From contig CAZUTK010000031.1 in the NCBI GenBank assembly GCA_964623265.1, forward strand, positions 1 to 32,001: a DNA stretch of 32,001 nucleotides, read 5' to 3'. The DNA is from CAZUTK01 sp964623265 (GTDB taxonomy: Bacteria > Electryoneota > B3-LCP). The stretch's first letter is position 1. Every line of letters begins with the position of its first letter. A program made the translations under genes and the position numbers. The notes beneath the pieces were generated by a model, which saw only the letters and a list, made by a program, of their open reading frames with translations, was not told the origin of the DNA and did no database searches. Positions 15,959-24,825 of the stretch are shown one piece after another.

Positions 15959-17080
15959 TCAGGCAATTCGGGGATGATAGAAGGGCGTTTTTACGATGCG
16001 GATGGGCAGTACACGCCCGCGCAAATCCAGCTCGAGTTCGGTTCCCTCTTCGCACCATTGCACCGGGACATAGCCCAGACCGATGCCACAGTCCAGCATC
16101 GGCGAGTAGTTTCCGCTGGTGGTGATCCCGACGGCTTCGCCTCTGTAAAGAATCGGCGATCCGTGTCTGGGAATGCCTTTCCCCAGGACTTTGAATCCGA
16201 CTAATTTCCGCTTCAAACCTTGCTCTTTGACCTTCATGATGGCTTCGCGACCGATGAAATCCCCTTTGCTCAGCTTGGTGATCCATCCCAAGCCGGCTTC
16301 TAAAGGATTCGTGGTTTGATCAATATCGTTACCGTACAGGCAATACTTCATTTCCAAGCGCAGAGTATCGCGGGCGCCCAAACCGATTGGTTCGACTTGA
16401 AAGGATTTCCCCGCCGCGAAGATCGCTTCCCACAACCGAACGGCAGAGGGATTTTCGACCATTACTTCGTAGCCCAATTCGCCGGTATAACCGGTGCGCG
16501 CGATGACCGCCGGGATGCCGGCGACTTCGCCTTCCGTTACATGATAATACGCGAGATTCTCCAATTTTACGGGGGTGATTTTCTGCAAAAGATCCCGCGA
16601 ATTCGGGCCTTGAATCGCGAGCAGGCTGAATTCGTCTGATCTATCGGCAAATTGAACGCCGGAAGCGGGAAGATGTTCTTGCACCCAGAGGCGGTCTTTC
16701 GTCAGATTGGCGGCATTGACCACCATCATATAATGATCCGCGAAACGATACACCAGAAGATCATCCACTATGCCGCCGTCCGGATAACAGAAAGCGGAGT
16801 ATTGCACTTGACCGACCTCTAATTTGGTGACATCATTGATCGTCAGACGATTGAGAAATCCCTCCGCTTCCGGTCCCTCGAAGAAGAACTCCCCCATATG
16901 GGAAACGTCGAACACGCCGACAGTCGTGCGGACGCGGCGGTGTTCCGAAACGATGCCGGCGTATTGAATCGGCATCATATATCCTGCAAAGGGCACGATC
17001 TTTCCGCCGGCGGCGACGTGTATATCATAGAGCGCGGTTTTCTTCGCCGATTCGCTCGAGGCGTGATGGTTTTCCGACAT
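15959..17080 (-). CDS. gcvT: Aminomethyltransferase, glycine cleavage T-protein
   Basis: GcvT transfers the methylene group from the aminomethyl-lipoyl arm of H-protein to tetrahydrofolate, releasing ammonia. The 373-residue product is full length: HVAAGGKIVPFAGYMMPIQY (20-40), FDVSHMGEF (57-65), the catalytic Asp in GGIVDDLLVYR (about 106), ARTGYTGELGYEV, then GLGARDTLRLE and a C-terminal barrel with PILYRGEAVGITTSG. GAGAGGA just upstream supports the ATG at 17080. The aminotransferase stop is nine bases upstream and comB follows at once. The H and P proteins are not in this window, so gcvT is apart from its usual partners. Confidence 0.96.
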   Translation of the reverse strand: MSENHHASSESAKKTALYDIHVAAGGKIVPFAGYMMPIQYAGIVSEHRRVRTTVGVFDVSHMGEFFFEGPEAEGFLNRLTINDVTKLEVGQVQYSAFCYPDGGIVDDLLVYRFADHYMMVVNAANLTKDRLWVQEHLPASGVQFADRSDEFSLLAIQGPNSRDLLQKITPVKLENLAYYHVTEGEVAGIPAVIARTGYTGELGYEVMVENPSAVRLWEAIFAAGKSFQVEPIGLGARDTLRLEMKYCLYGNDIDQTTNPLEAGLGWITKLSKGDFIGREAIMKVKEQGLKRKLVGFKVLGKGIPRHGSPILYRGEAVGITTSGNYSPMLDCGIGLGYVPVQWCEEGTELELDLRGRVLPIRIVKTPFYHPRIA

Positions 17081-17089
17081 AGGATCCTC

Positions 17090-18253
17090 TCAGAGCTTCC
17101 GAATCGCCTGGTCAATGCGTTCCAGAGCGATCTGGATATTTTCGACCGAATTGGCATAGGAGAAACGCAAATATCCCTGTCCGTATTCCCCGAAAGAAGT
17201 GCCGGAAAGAGAAGCGACTCCCGCCACATTCAACAGATAATCTTCCAGTTCCATGCTGTTTTTCCCCGTTCCCTTGATGTTGGGGAAGACGTAAAAGGCT
17301 CCGCGAGGCATCCGGCATTTGAAGCCGGGAATCCGATTCATTCCTTCCACAATGACGTCGCGGCGGCGTTTGAATTCCGCCACCATGCGATGCACATCGT
17401 CCTGCGGACCTTGCAGCGCTTCGATGCAGCCATATTGGACGAAGGAGTTGGTGCAGGAATTGACGTTGGTCTGCAGGCGCGCGAATTGATCCGCCAGAGG
17501 CACAGGCATCACACCGTAGCCCGCCCGCCATCCGGTCATCGCGTAAGTTTTAGAAAAACCGTCGAGCAGGATGGTTCGCTCCTGCATTCCGGGAATGGAG
17601 ATGATGGAATGATGGGTCCCCTCGTAGATAATGTTGCAGTACACCTCATCTGAAAGAACCCAGCAGTCATATTTTTGAGCCAGCGCGGCGATTTCGTTTA
17701 GATCTTCCTTCGTCAGCACGCCGCCGGTGGGATTTTGAGGTGAGTTGATGATGATCAGCTTGGTCTTCTTATTCACCAACTTCTTGAACTCATCCATATC
17801 GAAGCGGAAATCGTATTCTTCCCGCAGTGGAATGGGCACCGCCTTGCCGCCGACGAACTTGATCATTGACTCATAAATGGGGAAGCCGGGGTTGGGGTAA
17901 ATCACTTCATCCCCTTCATCCACCAGGGCCATAATGGCGAAAAACATAATCGGTTTGGCGCCGGGGGTCACGACGACCATTTCAGGTTTGACTTCGATGC
18001 CGCGGCGGCGGGCGACATCTTCGGCGATCGCCTGACGCAGCGGCGGCAGACCGGGTGCCGGTCCATAATGAGTTTCGCCCCGGGTCAACGCCTTGATGGC
18101 TGCGAAGGATATATTTTTAGGCGTATCGAAATCGGGCTCTCCGATTTCCAGATGCACAATGGATTTCCCCTGGGCTTCCAGCGCCTTGGCTTTCGCCAGT
18201 ACTACGAAAGCCGTCTCCGTGCCTAAGCGACTCATTCGAGTTGCAAGTTGCAT
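17090..18253 (-). CDS. Class I pyridoxal-phosphate aminotransferase (aspartate-type)
   Basis: A fold-type I PLP aminotransferase, most like the I-gamma aspartate/aromatic group. The 387-residue product shows GEPDFDTP at the substrate arm, YGPAPGLPPLRQAIA, the NSPQNPTGG asparagine loop (about 170-178), the PLP-ring Asp in VLSDEVY (about 202), and the Schiff-base Lys in DGFSKTYAMTGWRAGY (about 235). The carboxylate-binding Arg in YLRFSYA is present. The exact amino acid cannot be set from sequence; aspartate or alanine are likely. ATG 18253 was chosen because GGAGAG lies seven bases upstream; the in-frame GTG at 18268 overlaps that site. gcvT follows after nine bases. Confidence 0.9.
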   Translation of the reverse strand: MQLATRMSRLGTETAFVVLAKAKALEAQGKSIVHLEIGEPDFDTPKNISFAAIKALTRGETHYGPAPGLPPLRQAIAEDVARRRGIEVKPEMVVVTPGAKPIMFFAIMALVDEGDEVIYPNPGFPIYESMIKFVGGKAVPIPLREEYDFRFDMDEFKKLVNKKTKLIIINSPQNPTGGVLTKEDLNEIAALAQKYDCWVLSDEVYCNIIYEGTHHSIISIPGMQERTILLDGFSKTYAMTGWRAGYGVMPVPLADQFARLQTNVNSCTNSFVQYGCIEALQGPQDDVHRMVAEFKRRRDVIVEGMNRIPGFKCRMPRGAFYVFPNIKGTGKNSMELEDYLLNVAGVASLSGTSFGEYGQGYLRFSYANSVENIQIALERIDQAIRKL

Positions 18254-18363
18254 TTGATTTCTCTCCACGTTGAAATCTTTAGAATCGAGATCTCACTTTT
18301 CGGTTATCGAAGGTCTTCCAGATCGAAGCTGGAAAATATCGTCTGAGAAACGGTCTAAAATGA

Positions 18364-20367
18364 TCACCCCACCAATTCCTGCGCTTTTCGAGCGATATGC
18401 TCGGCGGAAAGCTCGAACTCCTTAATCAGCTCCCAGGGCGCTCCGGATTCGCCGAAACGATCCTTAACGCCGATCATCCCAAACTTCACGCAACGGCAAT
18501 GCATGCGGGGATCCTGCAAAATCGCCGCGGCGACGACATTGCCCAGTCCGCCCACCTGATGCTCCTCGGCGGTGATGATGACTCCGGTTTCGATCGCCGC
18601 TCGGACAACAGCTTCTTTATCCAGCGGCTTGAGAGTGTGCATATTGATCACGCGGGTTTCCCAGCCGAAATCTTCCTTCAGAATCCAAGCGGCGCGCATC
18701 GCTTCAGGAACCATCGGTCCGCAGGCGACGATGGTGAGCTTTTCGCCTTCGTCTTTATATCCGGAGGCGAGCACCGTTTCAAAGGCATCCAGAAAGTTTT
18801 CGCGAACGCCCCGTAAGCGGATCACATTGGCTTCCCCATCGCGAAAGGGCGTTGCTTCCGTCGTGACGATGGGGGTCGCTTCCCGGGCGAAGCGGATGAA
18901 CTTGGGTCCCTTCACATTCAACAGCAGATGCGCGGTGGCTTTTTCCGTTTCCACGGAATCGCAGGGGACGCAGATGTTCATCCCGGGGATTCCGATCATA
19001 TTGAAAATATCCTCCAACGCCTGATGCGTGGCGCCGTCCGGACCGACGGATACTCCCCCGTGAGCTCCGGCGATCATGACGTCAAATTCCCCGTACGCCA
19101 CCGTCGTCCGCACCTGATCGAGATTCCGCCCGGAGGAGAACACGCCATACGTGCCGACGACCGGCAGTTTCCCTTCGCGCGCCAACCCGGCTGCCACGCA
19201 GGTCCCGGATTGTTCCGCAATGCCGACGGAAATCCAGCGCGGCAACCGCTCCGGATGACCTTCGTAGAATTGACTGATCGTAATGGATCCGGAAATGTCC
19301 ATTCCCAGGCAGACGATCCGTTCATCGCCGCCCAACTTATTCAGAGCCCGACCGAAACCCATGCGGGTGGGATCCATCTTCACCTTCATTTGATCTTGGT
19401 GATTCCACCAATAATCTCGAGAAAACTTCGGTTGCTTTTTCTCCAGTTTTTCATCCACCTGCGCCTGATACTTCGCAGCGGCAGCGAAAAGTTCTTCGTA
19501 GTCTATCTTGTCTTTTAATCCCAGCTCCTCCAGCCCCTGAATCATCTGATCCTTGCTGGGGGCTTTTCCGTGCCAGCCGGCGACGTTTTCCATGAAGGAC
19601 ACGCCCTTGCCCTTGACGGTTCTCGCCAAGATCGCGGTGGGTTTTCCTTTGTAATTCCTCGCGTCTTCCAGCGCCTTGACCACCTGCGCCATATTGTGGC
19701 CGTCTATATCAATCGTATTCCAACCGAAAGCATGATATTTATCCGCAATCGGTTCGATCTCCATCACGTCGGAAACCCACCCATCTATCTGCAGGCGGTT
19801 CAGATCCACGATGCAGGTCAGATTATCCAGCTTAAAATGACCCGCCTCCATGACAGCTTCCCAGATCTGACCTTCCTGATGTTCGCCGTCACCGGTAATG
19901 GCGTAGATATGGTGATTCTTCTTATTCAGGCGGGCAGCCAGCGCCATACCCACGGCGATGGATAGCCCTTGACCCAGAGATCCCGTCGAGACTTCGACGC
20001 CAGGCAGCTTCAACCAGTGGGGATGTCCTTGATACGGGGAGCCCAGACGGCGCAGTCGCACGACGTCGTTGATATCGAAGTATCCGGCAAACCCGAGTCC
20101 GATGTACAGGTTCGGAGCCTTATGGCCGGTGGACCAGACGATGCGATCGCGCCCGTCCCAATGCGGGTTTTTCGGATCTAAGTTCGCCGCGTGCAGATAG
20201 AGGGCGGCGGTGAAATCCATCATGGAAAGCGTCCCGCCGGAATGCCCGGATCCGGCGGCGGCGAGCGCCACCAGATTATATCCGCGCATCATTCTGGCGG
20301 CTTCTTTCAACTCTTCGATGCTATACGATTTTCGGATTTTTCCCGTCTTTGAATCCATTAAAGCCAT
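18364..20367 (-). CDS. tkt: Transketolase
   Basis: Transketolase moves two-carbon ketol units between sugar phosphates in the pentose phosphate pathway, using thiamine pyrophosphate. The 667-residue product joins the N and C halves in one chain: AAGSGHSGGTLSMMD (39-53), STGSLGQGLSIAVGMA, the TPP-binding motif GDGEHQEGQIWEA (about 160-172) with its later N, then the pyrimidine-binding half starting DPTRMGFGRAL, with the catalytic Glu in GIAEQSG, and a C-terminal domain. Such a sequence resembles the split two-subunit transketolases of archaea and Thermotoga fused together. GGAGG five bases upstream fixes the ATG. It probably leads the aminotransferase-gcvT-comB group, though a 110-base gap follows it. 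Confidence 0.95.
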   Translation of the reverse strand: MALMDSKTGKIRKSYSIEELKEAARMMRGYNLVALAAAGSGHSGGTLSMMDFTAALYLHAANLDPKNPHWDGRDRIVWSTGHKAPNLYIGLGFAGYFDINDVVRLRRLGSPYQGHPHWLKLPGVEVSTGSLGQGLSIAVGMALAARLNKKNHHIYAITGDGEHQEGQIWEAVMEAGHFKLDNLTCIVDLNRLQIDGWVSDVMEIEPIADKYHAFGWNTIDIDGHNMAQVVKALEDARNYKGKPTAILARTVKGKGVSFMENVAGWHGKAPSKDQMIQGLEELGLKDKIDYEELFAAAAKYQAQVDEKLEKKQPKFSRDYWWNHQDQMKVKMDPTRMGFGRALNKLGGDERIVCLGMDISGSITISQFYEGHPERLPRWISVGIAEQSGTCVAAGLAREGKLPVVGTYGVFSSGRNLDQVRTTVAYGEFDVMIAGAHGGVSVGPDGATHQALEDIFNMIGIPGMNICVPCDSVETEKATAHLLLNVKGPKFIRFAREATPIVTTEATPFRDGEANVIRLRGVRENFLDAFETVLASGYKDEGEKLTIVACGPMVPEAMRAAWILKEDFGWETRVINMHTLKPLDKEAVVRAAIETGVIITAEEHQVGGLGNVVAAAILQDPRMHCRCVKFGMIGVKDRFGESGAPWELIKEFELSAEHIARKAQELVG

Positions 20368-20668
20368 GTTCTCCTCCGGTGCTTACACCCTCCACGATGT
20401 CGTCGCCGCGGGTATTTTTTCGCTCTGATCTCATTGAAATTTAAAATCTTCAAAATACTGATGAAGATTTCGTTTTTGGAAATTGAATCTTAAAATTTAA
20501 GAATATGTCTGGCAATAATCAAGAACTTTTTGGTATATTTGGGAAATCATGAACTTGTCCCCTCCTACTTGCATTCTCATTTCAATTCAATAGATGGAAC
20601 CATTCCGCGGCGATGCACGTATCCATTGTAGATTTCTCCATGTGCTCACCCGAGCAGAAAGCTACTCC
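20368..20668. promoter_or_regulatory. AT-rich divergent intergenic region with inverted repeat
   Basis: This 301-base region separates the divergent tkt and propeller genes and holds no gene that I can support. Its centre (about 20430-20545) is much richer in A and T than the surroundings. It contains a perfect inverted repeat, AAATCTTCA at 20444-20452 and TGAAGATTT at 20462-20470, separated by nine bases, which could be an operator or a hairpin. I could not find a convincing -35/-10 pair for tkt. Confidence 0.4.
20531..20539 (+). promoter_or_regulatory. Candidate extended -10 promoter for the propeller gene
   Basis: TGGTATATT has an extended -10 form (TGN followed by TATATT). A weak -35, TGGCAA at 20510-20515, lies 18 bases upstream. 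Transcription would begin near 20546, leaving a leader of about 120 bases before the ATG at 20669. The -10 is good and the -35 is poor, so this is a suggestion only. Confidence 0.35.
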
Positions 20669-22177
20669 ATGACTCTTCCTCCGCCTTTAACCACTCGATC
20701 GCTGGTTCTGTTGTTCTCCACTTTTCTTTCCCTCCTCTTTCAATCGGCTCAAGCGCAGATGCAATATGACGAAAATGTCTGGGTCTCTTACAGCGATTTC
20801 CGTCAAGTGACGGACATCGCCGTAGGCAGAAATGAAATATACATCGCCAGCAGCGGCGGCGTTCTGCACTACGACCGTTATCTTCGAATCTGGCGGAACC
20901 CTTGGGTTATCGTGCGTGGGCTGGAGGAAAGCATAGACCTGCGCGGCGCCGTCAATGTGGATTACCTTTCTGACACAAATCAGATTGCCGTCCTGACACC
21001 GCGGGGTGCTTATCTTTATGATCCCACCGCGCAATTCTGGGTGCCCACGGATCACACCTTCGATTCTCCTCAGACCGCGCAAATACACCAATCCTTCTTC
21101 ATAGATCTGCCCGGACAGAATATTTCCGGAAGAAGCTATTTTCAGCAAGGAAACGATGCTATTATGGACAGCGATCTGCTCCGGCACGAATTGGGCGTGT
21201 TCGCCGACGACGATTGGGGCAATCGCTGGATCGGCGTGAAAGGCGTGGGAGTGCTACGTCTGGACATTCGGATGTGGCGGGGGGAACTCTGGAATTTGGG
21301 TTTTTTCGGCAGCGACGTCCGCGCCATCGTTCGCGGCGGCGGCTGGACGATTTTCGCCGGTCACAACCGGGATCGGGGCATCACGTTCTGGAAACCCAAG
21401 ACGAACTTCTGGGATTATCTGGAACCGCGTTATCAAGCGGGATTGGAGAGCTCCTGGATCAATGATTTGTCCGTCACGGGTTCCTGGCTCTTGGCTGCGA
21501 CGGACTACGGCGTTGCGCAAATTGATCTGAAAAACGGAACGAGCCGCACCTGGACGATCTTCGATGGACTCTGGACGAATGCCGTCACCTCCGTCGTCGC
21601 GGACAAAGATACCGTCTGGGTGGGTTCAGAAGACGGCCTTTGCGTGCTCTATTTGCCTCGGGGACCGATTAAGCGCATCGAAACCCCCGCCTTAAAAAAC
21701 CAACCTATCTATCGTCTGGCGGTGGATCGCAAGGCGGTCTGGGCAGGCGGGGAACTGGGATTGTATCGGCTGGATCGCGCCACGGGAATCGGCGAGTTTC
21801 TCGATAACGGATCCAGTGTCGGGGGACCGGTCTTCGCCTTCGATTCGACACCGTCGGAAATATGGGTGGGACGCTATACCGGCGTAGAAGTGGTAAAGAA
21901 GTCGGATTTGACTCAGACCGGTTATCCGGCGCAGGCGTTCTTCGGCGGAGGCGCCGTCAACGCCGTCTTAGCCGTAGATTCGCTGGTCTATGTGGGGACT
22001 GATCAGGGCTTGTGGAAGTTCGACCGTTTTCGGAATCGCTGGCATCAGTATTCGGAAGTGGACGGCTTGCTGGATAACCGCGTGACAGCGATTTTTTTAG
22101 ATGGCGACCACATCTTACTAGGCACACCTGAGGGAATCACCCGCTTCTATTGGAACGATCCGAATCGGACGGATTAA
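20669..22177 (+). CDS. Secreted beta-propeller protein with reg-prop-like repeats
   Basis: Not a gene with a known name. From the ATG at 20669 the product is 502 residues with a signal peptide (RSLVLLFSTFLSLLFQ, cleavage near AQA). The rest is built of repeated blades of about 40-50 residues, of the pattern V..I..D.D.VWVG...GL...D...W..Y....GL, for example TVWVGSEDGLCVLYL, IWVGRYTGVEVVKK and LVYVGTDQGLWKFDRFRNRWHQY. This matches the Reg_prop propeller found in hybrid sensor kinases, but no kinase or membrane anchor follows, so it is a free periplasmic or exported propeller. An in-frame ATG at 20594 would bury the signal peptide and is unlikely. Its stop codon overlaps that of cstA. Confidence 0.78.
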   Translation: MTLPPPLTTRSLVLLFSTFLSLLFQSAQAQMQYDENVWVSYSDFRQVTDIAVGRNEIYIASSGGVLHYDRYLRIWRNPWVIVRGLEESIDLRGAVNVDYLSDTNQIAVLTPRGAYLYDPTAQFWVPTDHTFDSPQTAQIHQSFFIDLPGQNISGRSYFQQGNDAIMDSDLLRHELGVFADDDWGNRWIGVKGVGVLRLDIRMWRGELWNLGFFGSDVRAIVRGGGWTIFAGHNRDRGITFWKPKTNFWDYLEPRYQAGLESSWINDLSVTGSWLLAATDYGVAQIDLKNGTSRTWTIFDGLWTNAVTSVVADKDTVWVGSEDGLCVLYLPRGPIKRIETPALKNQPIYRLAVDRKAVWAGGELGLYRLDRATGIGEFLDNGSSVGGPVFAFDSTPSEIWVGRYTGVEVVKKSDLTQTGYPAQAFFGGGAVNAVLAVDSLVYVGTDQGLWKFDRFRNRWHQYSEVDGLLDNRVTAIFLDGDHILLGTPEGITRFYWNDPNRTD

Positions 22178-23811
22178 GAAACCGGCCGCACGTCTCTTGG
22201 GACGAGCCTCTCCCGCCTCACAGACTGATAACCCTCCAGTGCCAGGATCACCGCCAGGCCAAAGAGCATCATTCCGGAAACCGTTAAAATCCAATCCCCT
22301 TTGCGCCAGTTTTGCCACACCAGTTGCCCCAGAGCGGTCAGTGTGACGGCGAACATAAAAAACATAGGAATCATCGCGAAGCGGGCGTGTTTGCCCTGCT
22401 TCAACAACCACACCGACACCGCCAGCAGCGCCAGCGCAGCCAACAGCTGGTTCGCGGATCCGAAGACGGGCCACAACGCCATTCCCTCACCGGAAAAAAC
22501 CAAGACGGCGGCGATCGCCACCGTCACGCCGGTCGCCAGAAAGCGATTTCTGTGCAGCAGATCCGGCAGCGTGCCTCGATCTTCGGTCTTAAACAGCTCC
22601 TGCAGAGCGAACCGCGCCAGACGCGTCGCCGTGTCCAGCGAAGTCAGAGCGAAGGCGGACACAGCCAGCGCGACGAAGCTCTCCCCCACCGAATAGGGAA
22701 TGCCCAACCTCGTCATAAAGCCCCCCACGCCGGAGGAAAAGACCGCAATCGGACCCGCGCTCCGCAATTTCGCGGAAAAATCGTCCTGCAACAAGATCGC
22801 CGCGCTGATCAGCGCCACGACCGCCAACAGCGATTCGATCAACATTCCGCCGTATCCGACGATTCGGGCGTCGCTTTCACGATTTAGCTGCTTCGCCGTC
22901 GTGCCGGACGCCACCAAAGAATGAAATCCCGATATGGCTCCGCAGGCGACCGTGACAAAAAGCACCGGGAAAAGATATCCCAGATTTTCCGCGTGAAAAG
23001 AGTAGAAAGCATCACCCTGGAGTCTGGGCGCCGCGATGAAGATGCCCAGCAGTGCCGCGATCATCAGCGCATACAGCAGAAAGGAGTTCAGATAATCTCG
23101 GGGTTGAAGCAGCAGCCAGACTGGAATGGTTGAAGCGATGAATATATAAGCCAATAGAGTGAAAACCCAGAACTGGTATGGCAACCGCAGCGGAGAAAAT
23201 TGTCCCAGCGCAACGCACCCGAAGAGCAAAATCACTCCGATGGCAGAAGCCGGCAGCAAAGGAACGCCCCGTCGGTAAACTCCCATTCCAAAAAAAATCG
23301 CAAGAACCATAAAGAGAAGCGAAGAAGTAGCGGTCGCCGGCACTTTGACGAACGTTTGAGCCACAATGATAGTGAATACGGCGATGACCAGGATCAGCGT
23401 GGACCAAGAGAACAGCAAGAACAGATACATCCCGCGCCTGCCGATGTGATTTTCAATGACTTCGCCGATGGAGCGCCCCTGATGGCGGATGGAAGCGATC
23501 AATGAAGAGAAATCGTGCATGGCACCGATGAAAATTCCGCCGATCAGAATCCACAGCAATACCGGCACCCAGCCGAAGGATGCCGCAAAGATCGGTCCCA
23601 CGATCGGTCCCGCGCCGGCAATAGAAGCGAAATGGTGACCCAACAGCACCGGAGCGCGCGTCGGCATATAATCAATGTTATCCTGCAGCGAATGCGCTGG
23701 TGTCTTTCGGCTGGGATCTAAACCCAGATGCTTCGCTAAAAAACGCCCATAGAATATATAACCACACAGGAGAATCAAAGCAGATGCGATCACTAAAACA
23801 ACAGCGTTCAT
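22174..23811 (-). CDS. cstA: CstA-family carbon starvation / pyruvate transporter
   Basis: CstA-family proteins are inner-membrane carriers; the Escherichia coli members take up pyruvate and were first linked to peptide use in starvation. The 545-residue product has about 14-16 helices and the family signatures HHFASIAGAGPIVGP (about 59-73), GAMHDFSSLIASIRHQGRSIGE in two stretches, CGAISGFHSLVASGTT, and WPVFGSANQLLAALAL near the C-terminus. It is shorter than the 700-residue E. coli proteins, having the compact core form. GAGGTG four bases before the ATG at 23811 supports the start. The gene stands alone, facing the propeller gene, with a terminator upstream belonging to lepB. Confidence 0.93.
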   Translation of the reverse strand: MNAVVLVIASALILLCGYIFYGRFLAKHLGLDPSRKTPAHSLQDNIDYMPTRAPVLLGHHFASIAGAGPIVGPIFAASFGWVPVLLWILIGGIFIGAMHDFSSLIASIRHQGRSIGEVIENHIGRRGMYLFLLFSWSTLILVIAVFTIIVAQTFVKVPATATSSLLFMVLAIFFGMGVYRRGVPLLPASAIGVILLFGCVALGQFSPLRLPYQFWVFTLLAYIFIASTIPVWLLLQPRDYLNSFLLYALMIAALLGIFIAAPRLQGDAFYSFHAENLGYLFPVLFVTVACGAISGFHSLVASGTTAKQLNRESDARIVGYGGMLIESLLAVVALISAAILLQDDFSAKLRSAGPIAVFSSGVGGFMTRLGIPYSVGESFVALAVSAFALTSLDTATRLARFALQELFKTEDRGTLPDLLHRNRFLATGVTVAIAAVLVFSGEGMALWPVFGSANQLLAALALLAVSVWLLKQGKHARFAMIPMFFMFAVTLTALGQLVWQNWRKGDWILTVSGMMLFGLAVILALEGYQSVRRERLVPRDVRPVS

Positions 23812-23880
23812 GGATCACCTCATTTCCGTTGGACAGCATACGTTGATGGTTTCATTGTAACCGCCTTTTATGATACGAGA

Positions 23881-23923
23881 CTGAGAAATAGAACAATAGA
23901 AAGAAGCCATTCAACGAATGGCT
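23881..23923 (-). terminator. Rho-independent terminator downstream of lepB
   Basis: AGCCATTC at 23905-23912 pairs perfectly with GAATGGCT at 23916-23923 around a three-base loop. On the minus strand the hairpin is followed by a T-rich run (TTCTTTCTATTGTTC), about 50 bases after the lepB stop, so it should end the lepA-lepB transcript. A TTTTT run at 23927-23931 on the other side means it could also work on the plus strand, although no plus gene ends there. Confidence 0.65.
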
Positions 23924-23974
23924 CCGTTTTTCCACTTGCTGGGTTACCCTACGAAAAGATTCTTGTAGCCGCCT

Positions 23975-24751
23975 TCAATGCACGATCGAAGCGATTCGAC
24001 TCCAACGGATGGAATCATAGAAGCGATACAGAGGAATGAATTTATCCCAGGAGAAGTAGATGATGAACGCTTTCCCGAGGATGAGATCATGAGGCAGAAA
24101 CCCCCAGTAGCGGCTGTCAGAGGAGTTATCGCGATTGTCTCCCATCATGAAATAGCATCCCTCCGGCACAACAATCGGCCCGTAATTGTCCCGATTCCCC
24201 GCCCCCGGAGGATAGATATCCTTCTGCGGTACGCCCTTGGGCAAAACATGCCAATCCGCGAATTTCGCCTTCGGCGGATTGGGAAAGGCTTTTCCGTTCA
24301 CAATCAGCATCTTATCGCGGATCTCAATGGTATCGCCGGGCAGTCCCACGCAGCGCTTGATGTAATTCTGACTTTGATCGAGAGGAAACTTGAAAACGAT
24401 AATATCTCCGCGCTGCGGTTGACGCAATGCGGGCAGGCGAGTATGGGGGACATCAAACCCTATCTTCGTAAAGGGGATGCCGATCCAGTCCGGCGTGCGG
24501 ATGCCGTAGAGGAATTTGTTCACCATCAAAAAATCGCCGATCAGGAGGGTGTCTTCCATCGAACTGGAGGGAATTCGATAGGCCTCAACTACCGTGGTGC
24601 GGATAAAAAACACCATAATGGTGAGCGTGACGATGAATTCCAGCCAGTCTCGGATCGGACCCTTGGCGCGGCGGCGTGCTTCGCGGCGCTCTTTTCTCGC
24701 TCTTGCCCAACTGCGATAGGACTTCCAGCCTTTAACCAATAGATCCCACAT
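23975..24751 (-). CDS. lepB: Signal peptidase I
   Basis: LepB cleaves signal peptides from proteins leaving the Sec or Tat pathway; it is anchored in the inner membrane with its catalytic domain outside. The 258-residue product has a very basic N-terminal stretch (about 8-30), one membrane helix (about 36-52), the nucleophile in RIPSSSMEDTL (Ser 64), the general-base Lys in YIKRCVGLPGD (Lys 132) and the conserved MGDNRDNSSDSRYWGF box. The reading frame stays open upstream to 24967, but that part overlaps lepA and looks non-natural; ATG 24751 with AAAGG upstream fits the family. It follows lepA by 74 bases, an arrangement shared with many bacteria. Confidence 0.95.
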   Translation of the reverse strand: MWDLLVKGWKSYRSWARARKERREARRRAKGPIRDWLEFIVTLTIMVFFIRTTVVEAYRIPSSSMEDTLLIGDFLMVNKFLYGIRTPDWIGIPFTKIGFDVPHTRLPALRQPQRGDIIVFKFPLDQSQNYIKRCVGLPGDTIEIRDKMLIVNGKAFPNPPKAKFADWHVLPKGVPQKDIYPPGAGNRDNYGPIVVPEGCYFMMGDNRDNSSDSRYWGFLPHDLILGKAFIIYFSWDKFIPLYRFYDSIRWSRIASIVH

Positions 24752-24825
24752 AGACGACCTTTCCCGATACGATATAACTCTTGTTTTTACCACCTGAAAA
24801 CTTGGATGTTCCAGCGGTTCAAGGG

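Noticed and set aside
18290..18350. TTCCAG/CTGGAA hairpin between tkt and the aminotransferase gene
   Set aside because: Six base pairs with a seven-base loop and no T-run; could be chance. Not strong enough to call an attenuator.
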